In this document: positions 57,002 to 64,000 of the stretch, in pieces
Layout: each line of letters starts with the position of its first letter
Numbering within the stretch: the first letter of the stretch is position 1
Source: Hallerella sp963629575
Lineage (GTDB): Bacteria; Fibrobacterota; Fibrobacteria; Fibrobacterales; Fibrobacteraceae
Direction: 5' to 3'
DNA: 64,000 nt
Assembly (NCBI GenBank): GCA_963629575.1
Contig: CAVGIM010000001.1
Location: 90,756-154,755 of the forward strand
The notes under the pieces: model-generated
Told to the model about the DNA's origin: nothing
Database searches by the model: none
Seen by the model: only the letters and a program-made list of their open reading frames with translations
Position numbers and translations under genes: made by a program

Positions 57002-57370
57002 GCATGACCTGAGTTGACTTGCGGAAAGGTCCCTGTTCGCGATGGCGAACGGGGACTTTTGATTGGGTGGAAAATTTTATTTCCGAAACGAGAATCGGCC
57101 GATCCGGGCGAAAATTTGCCAAGTCCTTGGCCTGTAAATGTTTATGTAATGGAAACGCGTGACAAATATCACAATCCGCCTAATAAAATGTTAATTTGCG
57201 AATTTCGAGAAAAGTGGCGAATTTTTGCGAAATTCGGCAGCTACTAGCGAAATTTGGAGAATTTCGCCAAGGGTTCGAGAAAACGAAATGAACCGGCTCC
57301 CGAGGTCGAAGGGCGGCGCCTGATTTTGATAAATTGATATTTCAAAGCTTTTCAATCGAGGTGTTGGTAT
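57002..57370. other. 369-bp intergenic region before nrdD
   Basis: It begins with the GH8 terminator (57025-57060). The rest is a leader/promoter region for nrdD with no ORF. It holds palindromic motifs built on GCGAAATT: CGAATTT...AAATTCG at 57218-57236 and GCGAAATT-5-AATTTCGC at 57247-57267, with a further CGAATTTCG near 57199. They may be operator sites. No riboswitch or NrdR box was recognised. Confidence 0.5.
57025..57060 (+). terminator. Rho-independent terminator of the GH8 lipoprotein gene
   Basis: A 14-bp stem, 57027-57040 with 57045-57058, two G-U pairs, GATG loop, then TTTT. Confidence 0.85.
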
Positions 57371-59686
57371 ATGACAATTTATGACGAATCTCTAGACGGC
57401 AACATGGACGAGGCCCCGCAGATTTACATTATGAAGCGTTCCGGGGAACGCGTGGCTTTTGACGGCGAGAAAATCGCGAACGCGATTCGGAAGGCGAACG
57501 CGGAAGAGGGAATCCTTTCGGAGCGGCTTTCCGAGGAACAGATTGCGGGAGTCGTGGCGGGTATCGAAAAGGACGCTCGAAACGCGAGCCGCGACCTTTC
57601 GGTGGAAGAAATCCAGGACAAGGTCGAAAATTCCCTGATGGCGACGGGCAAGTTCAACGTGGCGCGCCTTTACATCACGTATCGCTACAAGCACAACGAG
57701 CTTCGCAAGATGAGCAACATCGACCAGAAGATTTCGGGTATCGTGGAGCGCGACAACGAAGAGGTCAAGCAGGAAAACTCGAACAAGAATCCGACCGTGC
57801 TTTCTGTCCAGCGCGACTACATGGCGGGGGAATGGAGCCGCTACTATACGGGACGCTACCTGCTTCCGGAAGATGTCGTCACGGCCCACCGCAACGGGAT
57901 CATCCATTTTCACGATGCGGACTACTTTGCGCAGCACATGCACAACTGCTGTCTCGTGAACCTCGGCGACATGCTTGACAACGGGACGTGCATCAGCGGG
58001 ACCCATATCGATTCGCCGAAGAGCTTCAATACGGCTTGCACGGTCGCTTCGCAGATTGTGGCGCAGGTCGCTTCGAGCCAGTATGGCGGGCAGACGATTA
58101 CGATGTCCCATCTCGCAAAGTATGTCGATATCAGCCGGAAGAAGATTGCGAAGCGTCTGAAGGCGGAATTCACGGTTGCCGGGGTCGATGTCGCGGATGA
58201 CAAGCTGAAGAAAATCGTCGAGGACGAGGTTCGCCGCGAAGTGGAATCCGGCTGCCAGACGATTCAGTACCAGCTGATTACGCTCCAATCGACGAATGGC
58301 CAGGCGCCTTTCGTGACCGTGTTCCTTTACCTGCACGAGGTTCCTGAAGGGCAGATTCGCGACGATCTCGCCCTGATTATCGAGGTGATGCTCCGCCAGA
58401 GGATTCTCGGCGTCAAGGACAACCGCGGATTCTATATCACGCCGGCGTTTCCGAAGCTCATCTATGTGCTGCAGGAAGACAACCTGGAGGAAGATTCCCG
58501 TTATTTTTACCTGACGAAGCTCGCCGCGGAATGCACGGCGAAGCGGATGGTACCCGACTACATTTCGGAGAAGATGGCACTTTCGCTCAAGGGCGACTGC
58601 TATCCGTGCATGGGGTGCCGCTCGTTCCTTACGCCGGACCGCTTTACCGATGCGGGCAAGGGAAACCTGGGAAACGCGAAGAATTACGCGGAAGGCGTGC
58701 ACAAGTATTACGGACGGTTCAACCAGGGCGTCGTGACCATCAACCTGGTCGATGCGGCCTGCTCTTCGGGCGGGGACGAGCAGAAGTTCTGGAACATCAT
58801 GGAGGAACGTCTGGAGCTTTGCCACCGGGCCTTGCGGCTGCGCCACGAGCGCTTGCTCGGGACACCGTCGGATGTCGCGCCGATTCTCTGGCAGGACGGC
58901 GCGCTCGCGCGTCTCAAGCCGGGCGAAGTAATCGACAGGCTGCTCTATGACGGCTATTCGACGCTTTCGCTCGGGTATGCGGGCCTTGCGGAATGCGTCT
59001 ATTACATGAAGGGCGTTTCGCATACGAGCGCTGTCGGGGAAACCTTTGGGCTCAAGGTGATGCAGCTTTTGAACGATTCCTGTTCGGCATGGAAAAAGGC
59101 GGAGAACATCGACTATTCCGTCTATGGGACGCCGCTGGAAAGTACGACTTACAAGTTCGCGAAGACTCTCCAGAAGCGCTTTGGCAAGATTCCGCACGTC
59201 ACCGACAAGAACTACATTACGAACAGCTACCACATCCACGTGACGGAAGAAATCGACGCGTTTGACAAGCTTTCGAAGGAAGCGGAATTCCAGCGGCTTT
59301 CTCCGGGCGGAGCGATAAGCTACGTGGAAGTTCCGAACATGCAGGACAACTTGCCGGCGGTGCTTTCGATCATTCGGCATATCTACAACACGATTCTCTA
59401 CGCGGAACTGAACACGAAGTCCGATCTTTGCGACCTTTGCGGCTATACGGGCGAAATTCGCGTGGTGAAGGATTCGACGGGAAAGCTCGTGTGGGAATGC
59501 CCGAAATGCGGCAACCGGGAACAGGCGAAGATGCACGTGGCGCGCAGAACGTGCGGCTATATCGGAACGCAATACTGGAACCAGGGGCGGACCGCCGAAA
59601 TCGCCGATCGGGTCTTGCATATCGGAGTCGGGGAAATTCGGAATGCCGGTTCGGAAAGCCTGAATTCCAACGCGGCGAACCATTGA
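57371..59686 (+). CDS. nrdD: Anaerobic ribonucleoside-triphosphate reductase (class III)
   Basis: Makes deoxyribonucleotides under anoxia by a glycyl-radical mechanism. 771 residues: an ATP-cone domain (about 15-105, IYIMKRSGERVAFDGEKIANAI), the ten-stranded barrel with substrate cysteines, and near the end a CDLC/CPKC zinc site (about 685-715). The radical loop RRTCGYIG has Gly729. Length and order are normal. ATG 57371 is behind a weak GAGGTG; a second Met at residue 11 is a less likely start. nrdG follows 23 bp downstream. It implies strictly or facultatively anaerobic growth. The palindrome-bearing region upstream may hold the regulatory sites. Confidence 0.95.
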   Translation: MTIYDESLDGNMDEAPQIYIMKRSGERVAFDGEKIANAIRKANAEEGILSERLSEEQIAGVVAGIEKDARNASRDLSVEEIQDKVENSLMATGKFNVARLYITYRYKHNELRKMSNIDQKISGIVERDNEEVKQENSNKNPTVLSVQRDYMAGEWSRYYTGRYLLPEDVVTAHRNGIIHFHDADYFAQHMHNCCLVNLGDMLDNGTCISGTHIDSPKSFNTACTVASQIVAQVASSQYGGQTITMSHLAKYVDISRKKIAKRLKAEFTVAGVDVADDKLKKIVEDEVRREVESGCQTIQYQLITLQSTNGQAPFVTVFLYLHEVPEGQIRDDLALIIEVMLRQRILGVKDNRGFYITPAFPKLIYVLQEDNLEEDSRYFYLTKLAAECTAKRMVPDYISEKMALSLKGDCYPCMGCRSFLTPDRFTDAGKGNLGNAKNYAEGVHKYYGRFNQGVVTINLVDAACSSGGDEQKFWNIMEERLELCHRALRLRHERLLGTPSDVAPILWQDGALARLKPGEVIDRLLYDGYSTLSLGYAGLAECVYYMKGVSHTSAVGETFGLKVMQLLNDSCSAWKKAENIDYSVYGTPLESTTYKFAKTLQKRFGKIPHVTDKNYITNSYHIHVTEEIDAFDKLSKEAEFQRLSPGGAISYVEVPNMQDNLPAVLSIIRHIYNTILYAELNTKSDLCDLCGYTGEIRVVKDSTGKLVWECPKCGNREQAKMHVARRTCGYIGTQYWNQGRTAEIADRVLHIGVGEIRNAGSESLNSNAANH

Positions 59687-59709
59687 ACCCTTGAATCTTG
59701 GGACGCAGG

Positions 59710-60231
59710 ATGAATATAGGCCAGATTTACAAGGCGGACTGTGCGAACGGAACGGGAATTCGGGTTTCGCTTTTCGTGTCCGGTTGCACGATCCACTGTA
59801 GCGGCTGCTTTAATGCGCAGACGTGGAGCTTTGACTTTGGAGTTCCCTACGACCGGGAAATGGAAGATCGGATTCTTGCGGAACTCGCCAAGGATTTTTA
59901 CGAGGGAATCACCATTCTGGGCGGCGAGCCTTTCGAGGAGTCCAACCAGCGGGAACTGGTGAAGCTTGTTCGGAGAATTCGCGAGGAGCTCCCTGCGAGA
60001 AACATCTGGATGTATTCGGGATATGTCTATGACAGGGATTTGGTGCCCGGCGGAAAAAGGCATATCGAGGTGACGGACGAGATTCTCGATTCGATCGATG
60101 TGCTGGTCGATGGGCCGTTTGTCATTGGGCAAAAGAATCTGATGCTCAAGTTTCGCGGTTCCGAAAACCAACGAATTATCGACATGAAGGCGACGCGCAA
60201 GGAAGGGCGTGTCGTGCCGAAAGAACTGTAA
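59710..60231 (+). CDS. nrdG: Anaerobic ribonucleotide reductase activating protein
   Basis: Radical-SAM enzyme that installs the glycyl radical in NrdD. 173 residues. The 4Fe-4S site is C26-x3-C30-x2-C33 in SGCTIHCSGC, with NIGQIYKADCANGTGIRVS before it and ILGGEPFE after. It is 23 bp after nrdD. ATG 59710 is taken in place of an in-frame TTG 12 nt earlier because it begins the conserved N-terminus. No terminator seen directly after; an interspersed repeat copy starts within 20 bp. Confidence 0.93.
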   Translation: MNIGQIYKADCANGTGIRVSLFVSGCTIHCSGCFNAQTWSFDFGVPYDREMEDRILAELAKDFYEGITILGGEPFEESNQRELVKLVRRIREELPARNIWMYSGYVYDRDLVPGGKRHIEVTDEILDSIDVLVDGPFVIGQKNLMLKFRGSENQRIIDMKATRKEGRVVPKEL

Positions 60232-60249
60232 ACTGAAAAGATTCGGGCT

Positions 60250-60354
60250 GGATTCTACCTGCCCGCGGCAGGCGGGTCACTTCCTTCGGAACATCCAGAA
60301 TGACGTCGGGCAGGAACGCTTTGTTGTCATCCTGGAGCGTAACGATAGGATCCA
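60250..60354 (+). repeat. Interspersed extragenic repeat, copy A
   Basis: Runs from GATTCTACCTGCCCGCGGCA to GCGTAACGATAGGATCC. It has internal palindromes (CCTGCC-CGC-GGCAGG; TTCCTTCGGAA) and the TCCAGAATGACG ... GTCATCCTGGA inverted pair found in repeats of many genomes. Copies B (60710-60769) and C (60782-60857) share most of it. Confidence 0.75.
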
Positions 60355-60359
60355 CGATG

Positions 60360-60647
60360 TTATAGCTGAAAGAACAAATCGTTCCAGTTCGGGTTTATTG
60401 ATTGTATCAGGGCTATTTTCTTTGAACGCAGAAGGTTTTTGATGACTTTTTCACGTTCTATTGCAAGCCTAATTTCGGAATGTTCTTCAAAGTATCCTAG
60501 TTTATCGATGCCGTATTTCTTGGTAAATCCATCGATTTTCTTTTCTTTGTGCTGGGCAATTCGCTTTTGTAAATTGCTAGTGACCCCGGTGTATAAGCAT
60601 CCATTCTTTCGGTTGAATAAAATGTAAGTATAGCCCTTCTTTTGCAT
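60360..60647 (-). CDS. GIY-YIG nuclease family protein
   Basis: A small (95-residue) stand-alone GIY-YIG domain. YTYILF (GIY position), CLYTGVTSNLQKRIAQH (YIG plus the catalytic arginine), and AIEREKVIKN with the metal-binding glutamate are all intact. A cluster of lysines (EKKIDGFTKKYG) follows the core. The TTG at 60662 would add five residues; the ATG at 60647 is preferred, but neither has a good Shine-Dalgarno. The gene is flanked on both sides by copies of the same interspersed repeat, and is AT-richer than its neighbours. It may be a mobile passenger or may act on those repeats. Confidence 0.8.
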   Translation of the reverse strand: MQKKGYTYILFNRKNGCLYTGVTSNLQKRIAQHKEKKIDGFTKKYGIDKLGYFEEHSEIRLAIEREKVIKNLLRSKKIALIQSINPNWNDLFFQL

Positions 60648-60709
60648 GGGAACGATATACAAAATTTTCTTGGTTAAGGCTTTTGGATTCTATCGAGGCT
60701 TCGCCCCTC

Positions 60710-60769
60710 CAGAATGACGTCAGGCGGGAACGCTTTGTTGTCATCCTGGAGCGTAGCGATAGGATCCAT
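60710..60769 (+). repeat. Interspersed extragenic repeat, copy B (partial)
   Basis: TCCAGAATGACGTCAGGCGG through GTCATCCTGGAGCGTAGCGA and AGGATCCAT. Equivalent to the right half of copy A. Confidence 0.7.
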
Positions 60770-60781
60770 AAAGCTCGGAAT

Positions 60782-60857
60782 GGACTCTACCTGCTCGCGG
60801 CAGGCGGGTCACTTCCTTCGGAACATCCAGAATGACGTCGGGCGGCAACGCTTTGTT
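60782..60857 (+). repeat. Interspersed extragenic repeat, copy C (partial)
   Basis: GGACTCTACCTGCTCGCGGC through AACATCCAGAATGACGTCGG and AACGCTTTGTTG. It is the left part of copy A; one inversion arm has T for C, and it ends before the GTCATCCTGGA half. Confidence 0.7.
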
Positions 60858-60870
60858 GGACAGGATAGGG

Positions 60871-61638
60871 TTACAGCGAGTGCAGCTTGCTGACGAAATT
60901 TCGGCTTACGGGAATGACCGTATGGTCCTTGTCGTGCAGCCTGATGCAAAAGTGTCCGTTGATCAGGCGCTGGTATTCCGCGATGGCGTCGATGGCGACG
61001 AGATGCGCCCGATGGACGCGGACGAATTGCGCCGGGTCGAGGCGTTTTTCCAGGTCGATCAGCGGGGTGCTGATGATGAACTTGCCGTTTGACGCGTAAA
61101 CCGTCGTGTATTTCTCTTCGCTCTGAAAACGGAAAACGTTCTCCAGGGGAATGAGAATGGTTCGTTCGCCGATTTTTGCCTGAATTCGCCGGAGGTAGGG
61201 CTCGCTGCTCTCGGAATTTCTCGCCTGGAGCTTTTCCAGGGAAACTTCGGAGGTGGATTCTTCGCTGAGAAACTTGCCCAGGCGGCGAATCTTGTCCATG
61301 CACACGGCGAGCCGCTCGTCTTCGATGGGCTTTAACAGGTAATCGACGGTATCTTCGGCGAAAGCCTTGATCGCATATTCGTCGTATGCCGTGGTGAAGA
61401 CGACCAGCGGATCTTCTTCGCTGTCTATCTCCTTGAGAACGTCGAAGCCGTTCTTGTCGGGCATCTGGATGTCGAGAAAGACAAGATCCGGGTGCTGCGT
61501 GCGAATCTGTGACACGGCTTCGCTTCCCGTGCTGGCTTCGCCAATGACGGAAACCAGGTCGGAATAGGGTTCGAGAAGTTTTCGCATCCGCATCCGGGCC
61601 AGGGGCTCGTCATCGACAATCAGGGTCTTGAATTGCAT
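60871..61638 (-). CDS. LytTR-family response regulator
   Basis: 255 residues: receiver domain 1-120 with Asp9/Asp10, phosphoacceptor Asp56 (VFLDIQMPD), Thr and Lys of the TTAYDEYA and YLLKPI segments. The C-terminal LytTR DNA-binding domain is 150-255 (IPLENVFRFQSEEKYTTVYA, FVRVHRAHLVAIDAI, IPVSRNFVSKL). LytTR regulators are usually paired with a LytS-type kinase; none is in the window, so it is an orphan here. TATATTTG begins 12 nt before the ATG with no Shine-Dalgarno. Confidence 0.9.
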   Translation of the reverse strand: MQFKTLIVDDEPLARMRMRKLLEPYSDLVSVIGEASTGSEAVSQIRTQHPDLVFLDIQMPDKNGFDVLKEIDSEEDPLVVFTTAYDEYAIKAFAEDTVDYLLKPIEDERLAVCMDKIRRLGKFLSEESTSEVSLEKLQARNSESSEPYLRRIQAKIGERTILIPLENVFRFQSEEKYTTVYASNGKFIISTPLIDLEKRLDPAQFVRVHRAHLVAIDAIAEYQRLINGHFCIRLHDKDHTVIPVSRNFVSKLHSL

Positions 61639-61642
61639 AGTT

Positions 61643-61650
61643 CAAATATA
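61643..61650 (-). promoter_or_regulatory. Putative leaderless promoter element of the LytTR gene (TATATTTG)
   Basis: TATATT (61650-61645), then 6 nt (TGAACT), then ATG at 61638. Exact TAnnTTTG match. Confidence 0.42.
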
Positions 61651-61667
61651 AATCGGAGAAAGGTTGT

Positions 61668-63020
61668 TTAGAGAAGACCTTCGATGAAAATGACAAGGAA
61701 GAGCAGGGGAAGCACAAAGCGGAAGTAGTTCTTGAACCAGAGGGGAATCTTGAATCCTTCGCCCTTGTTCGCTTCGGCGATATACTTGTCGAATCCCCAG
61801 CCCCACTTGGTGACGCAGAAGAGAAGATAGACCAGGGAACCCAGCGGAAGAAGGAAGTTCGATACGATGAAGTCTTCGGAATCGAGAATGTCCTTGCCGC
61901 CGAAGAATTTCACGTCGCTCAGGATGTTGTATCCGAGGGCGCAGGGGATCGAAGTGACGAGGACTATCGCGAGGCAGACGAGGGTAGCCTTCTTGCGCGT
62001 CCAGTGGAACTCGTCAAGGCATCCCGAGAGCAGGTTCTCGAAAACGGCGAGAACGGTAGAGAAGCTCGCAAATGTCATGAAGAGGAAAAATGCCGCACCC
62101 CAGAAGCGTCCGCCGGGCATATCGAGGAAAACGTGGGGAAGCGTGAGGAAGATGAGGCTTGGACCCGCGTCCGGTTTGACGTTGTAGGAAAAGCAGGCCG
62201 GGAAGATGATGAGCCCCGCAGACAGCGCGACGATCGTGTCGAGAATGCAGATGCGAATCGCTTCGCCGCCGAGCGTGTATCTGTCGGAAGTGTAGGAACC
62301 GAAGATTTCCATGGCGCCGACACCGAGCGAAAGAGTAAAGAACGCCTGGTTCATCGCGGCGGTGATAACGTGTCCGAGTCCTTGGCGCTGGACGTTTTCA
62401 AGGCTAGGAAGCAGGTAGAACTTGACGCCTTCCATCGCATTGGGAAGAAGGAGGCTGTGGACGGCGAGAACGGCGATTAGGACGAGAAGACCTATCATCA
62501 TGACCTTGGATACGGCTTCGAGACCTTTCTGGATGCCGAAACTGTTGATGAGGAAACCGAAGAGAACCGTTATCGCCATGCCGAGGAGCATCTGCGACGG
62601 GCTTCCGAGCATGGTGCTAAAAACGCCTCCGACTTCGCTTGCGGCGACACCCGCAAAGGATCCGAACGAGAACTTGCAGAAGTAGTTGAACATCCATCCC
62701 GACACGGTCGTGTAATACATCATGAGCATCAGACAGCCGAGGAAGCAGAAGTAGCCGTGAATGTGCCACTTGCTACCCTTGGGTTCGAGCGCCTTGTATC
62801 CGGAAACGGCTGTACGGTGCGAGGCGCGGCCCACGGCGAGTTCCATCGTGAGAACGGGCGCTCCCATCAGGACGAGGGATAGCAGGTAGAAGAGGACAAA
62901 GATGCCTCCGCCATTCTGCCCTACGAGAAACGGAAACTTCCAGACGTTTCCGATGCCGATAGCGCACCCTGCGGCGACGAGAATAAACCCGAGACGGGAC
63001 TTGAAGCTTTCGCGTTCCAT
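61668..63020 (-). CDS. Sodium-dependent amino-acid/solute symporter, NSS (SNF) family
   Basis: 450 residues, about 11-12 helices. The signature helix 1 AGCAIGIGNVWKFPFLVGQNGGG has the unwound segment and Na+-binding Asn/Gly residues. Helix 3 and helix 6 segments (VSGWMFNYFCKF; NQAFFTLSLGVGAMEIFGSY) are present. The family includes LeuT and bacterial tyrosine and tryptophan transporters. Substrate not predicted. It is 7 bp after the SuhB-like gene and has a good GTGAGG Shine-Dalgarno, so it is an internal operon gene. Confidence 0.92.
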   Translation of the reverse strand: MERESFKSRLGFILVAAGCAIGIGNVWKFPFLVGQNGGGIFVLFYLLSLVLMGAPVLTMELAVGRASHRTAVSGYKALEPKGSKWHIHGYFCFLGCLMLMMYYTTVSGWMFNYFCKFSFGSFAGVAASEVGGVFSTMLGSPSQMLLGMAITVLFGFLINSFGIQKGLEAVSKVMMIGLLVLIAVLAVHSLLLPNAMEGVKFYLLPSLENVQRQGLGHVITAAMNQAFFTLSLGVGAMEIFGSYTSDRYTLGGEAIRICILDTIVALSAGLIIFPACFSYNVKPDAGPSLIFLTLPHVFLDMPGGRFWGAAFFLFMTFASFSTVLAVFENLLSGCLDEFHWTRKKATLVCLAIVLVTSIPCALGYNILSDVKFFGGKDILDSEDFIVSNFLLPLGSLVYLLFCVTKWGWGFDKYIAEANKGEGFKIPLWFKNYFRFVLPLLFLVIFIEGLL

Positions 63021-63027
63021 GATTTCC

Positions 63028-63822
63028 TCACTTTAACATTTGGAGCATTTGACTGTGTAAAATTCCATTGGAGAACAGGACCTGTTCGCCATCGACAAGG
63101 CGTACCGGTTTCCCGGAAAGTTCCGAGACGGTTCCGCCCGCTTCTCGGATGACGAGCGTGATGCCCGCGATATCCCACGGGTAGCTCATGGTCATGATAA
63201 ACGCGTCGAGCGATCCTTGCGCCGTGAGCGTCCCTTCGACGACCGCGCTGCCGTAGCACTTGACCCGGGTGCAGCTTTCCGCTTCGCGCCGGAAGTTCTC
63301 CAGGTTCTGCGCATTGACGCTTTTCCAGTTTCCGACGTTGAAGTCCCCGTTCGAAACGATTGCCTGGGAAAGTTCGCTTGTCTCGCTCACGTGGATGCGC
63401 GCTCCGTTTACAAAGGCGCCGCCGTTTTTGCTTGCCGTGTAGGTTTTGCCGAGGGCCGGGAGAGAAATGGCGGCGACGACAGGTTCCGCTCCGTTTTCCG
63501 TATTTTCGACGAGGGCGACGGAAACTCCCCACAGCGGGATTCTGCGGCTGAAATTGACCGTGCCGTCAATCGGATCCACTATCCATTCGAAGCGAGAACC
63601 TTCCTTGACATGTCCCGCTTCTTCGGTGCGGATGGAATGTTCCGGAAATTCTTCCCGGATGTGCGAAACGATGAGGCGTTCGCTTTCGATATCCGCGGAC
63701 GTGACGACATCCTTCGGATTCTTGAACCGGACGCTTTCGAGATGCCTTTGCATTTGCAGAGCCTTTGCCCCGGCTTCTTCGGCGAAGGCTTTCGCTCTTT
63801 CTAGAATCTTGGGAAAATCCAT
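63028..63822 (-). CDS. Inositol-1-monophosphatase family protein
   Basis: 264 residues. The Li+-sensitive phosphatase motifs are seen: RTEEAGH (metal ligand Glu), WIVDPIDGTVNFSRRIPLWGVSVALV (DPIDGTxNF), and the C-terminal SYPWDIAGITLVIREAGG (WDxAAG-type). It hydrolyses phosphate monoesters such as inositol-1-phosphate, and family members (SuhB) also act in rRNA transcription. The first gene in a two-gene operon with the symporter. TACATT lies 7 nt before the ATG with no Shine-Dalgarno. Confidence 0.9.
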   Translation of the reverse strand: MDFPKILERAKAFAEEAGAKALQMQRHLESVRFKNPKDVVTSADIESERLIVSHIREEFPEHSIRTEEAGHVKEGSRFEWIVDPIDGTVNFSRRIPLWGVSVALVENTENGAEPVVAAISLPALGKTYTASKNGGAFVNGARIHVSETSELSQAIVSNGDFNVGNWKSVNAQNLENFRREAESCTRVKCYGSAVVEGTLTAQGSLDAFIMTMSYPWDIAGITLVIREAGGTVSELSGKPVRLVDGEQVLFSNGILHSQMLQMLK

Positions 63823-63829
63823 GGTGGGA

Positions 63830-63835
63830 AATGTA
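63830..63835 (-). promoter_or_regulatory. Putative leaderless -10 element of the inositol-phosphatase family gene
   Basis: TACATT, then 7 nt (TCCCACC), then the ATG at 63822. It overlaps the T-run of the upstream gene's terminator. Confidence 0.38.
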
Positions 63836-63862
63836 AAAAAAAGACAGAATTCTGCCTTTTAA
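63834..63862 (-). terminator. Rho-independent terminator of the right-edge gene
   Basis: On the minus strand AAGGCAGA-AT-TCTGTCTT (one G-U pair) is followed by a run of T, about 35 nt after the stop at 63895. Confidence 0.65.
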
Positions 63863-63894
63863 TGAAAGTGGAATTTGAAGTTAAACTTGTATGT

Positions 63895-64000
63895 TCAATC
63901 TTTTAAATGGACTATCGGTTTGCCGTTTTCAATCCGGATGCTTGTAGCATCTCCCGTAGCGGGCGTGCCGTTGACCTTGTAAATCGTCTGGAGACGTTCC
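63895..64000 (-). CDS. C-terminal end of an unidentified protein (runs off right edge)
   Basis: A minus-strand frame is open from the window edge to a TGA at 63895-63897. The last 34 residues read ...ERLQTIYKVNGTPATGDATSIRIENGKPIVHLKD. Frame choice is supported by the correctly placed terminator downstream. Not enough is visible to identify a family. Confidence 0.5.
   Translation of the reverse strand, partial: ERLQTIYKVNGTPATGDATSIRIENGKPIVHLKD

Noticed and set aside
57328..57353. FNR/CRP-like site in TTGATAAATTGATATTTCAA before nrdD
   Set aside because: The halves do not have the TTGAT-N4-ATCAA spacing. The best inverted pair is TTGA-TATT-TCAA, which is short and AT-rich.
57392..59683. 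A 763-codon antisense frame opposite nrdD
   Set aside because: The sense frame is an intact NrdD with the glycyl-radical motif. The antisense frame is low-complexity and Arg/Val-rich.
1..64000. tRNA, rRNA, CRISPR arrays, prophage or complete insertion sequences
   Set aside because: No cloverleaf with a conserved T-arm, no rRNA-like sequence, no regularly spaced repeats and no transposase or phage structural gene was recognised by eye. Only the Rpn remnant and small repeats suggest mobility.

Overview
The window looks like chromosomal DNA from a cellulolytic member of the Fibrobacterota (Fibrobacter-like), a Gram-negative anaerobe. Reasons: two GH5 and two GH8 glucanases lie within about 19 kb; some are lipoproteins with serine-rich linkers, others carry C-terminal domains that resemble type IX secretion (T9SS) sorting signals; the ribonucleotide reductase is the strictly anaerobic NrdD/NrdG pair; an lpxA gene shows a lipid A outer membrane. 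No rRNA, tRNA, CRISPR array, prophage or complete insertion sequence was seen. The taxonomic call is inference, since no search was possible.

Layout. 1-1.8 kb: the N-terminal part of a glycosyltransferase running off the left edge, the remnant of an Rpn/PD-(D/E)XK nuclease-transposase gene, and a YitT/YczE-type membrane protein. 1.8-14.4 kb: a nitrogen-scavenging locus. Allophanate hydrolase and an atypical ROK regulator point left. An ABC transporter, three DUF1989 proteins (urea carboxylase-associated / carboxyguanidine deiminase type), an alpha/beta hydrolase and a 1197-residue biotin-dependent urea/guanidine carboxylase point right. Two near-identical 29-bp palindromes, one before allophanate hydrolase and one in the divergent regulator/transporter gap, tie both arms to one regulator. 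14.6-24 kb: housekeeping genes (pheS, MFS transporter, adk, RhlE-type helicase, trmO, sbcD-sbcC). 24.1-28.4 kb: a three-gene exported lipase / propeller-like lipoprotein / PDZ-protein operon. 28.4-39 kb: glycogen synthase, DsbD, an ECF-like sigma factor next to a PorZ-like secreted propeller protein, a small lipoprotein, CCA-adding enzyme, GT2 glycosyltransferase, lpxA and a GH5 lipoprotein. 39.3-49.8 kb: a seven-gene envelope operon with a CBM-like secreted protein, three paralogous 720-743-residue outer-membrane barrels, a lipoprotein, a GH18-like protein lacking its catalytic glutamate, and a glycosyltransferase. 49.9-57 kb: GH5, GH8, a secreted non-catalytic beta protein, and a second GH8. 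57-64 kb: nrdD-nrdG, a GIY-YIG nuclease gene flanked by interspersed repeats, an orphan LytTR response regulator, an NSS sodium symporter, an inositol-phosphatase family gene, and the tail of one more gene at the right edge.

The loci most worth attention are the palindrome-controlled guanidine/urea operon, with a duplicated DUF1989 gene and no visible guanidine riboswitch, and the envelope operon at 39.3-49.8 kb, which may be a surface machine for plant-polymer binding. Across the window, many first-in-operon genes have a TAnnnT-like hexamer only 6-10 nt before the start codon and no Shine-Dalgarno, whereas internal operon genes have good Shine-Dalgarno sequences. This suggests widespread leaderless transcription.
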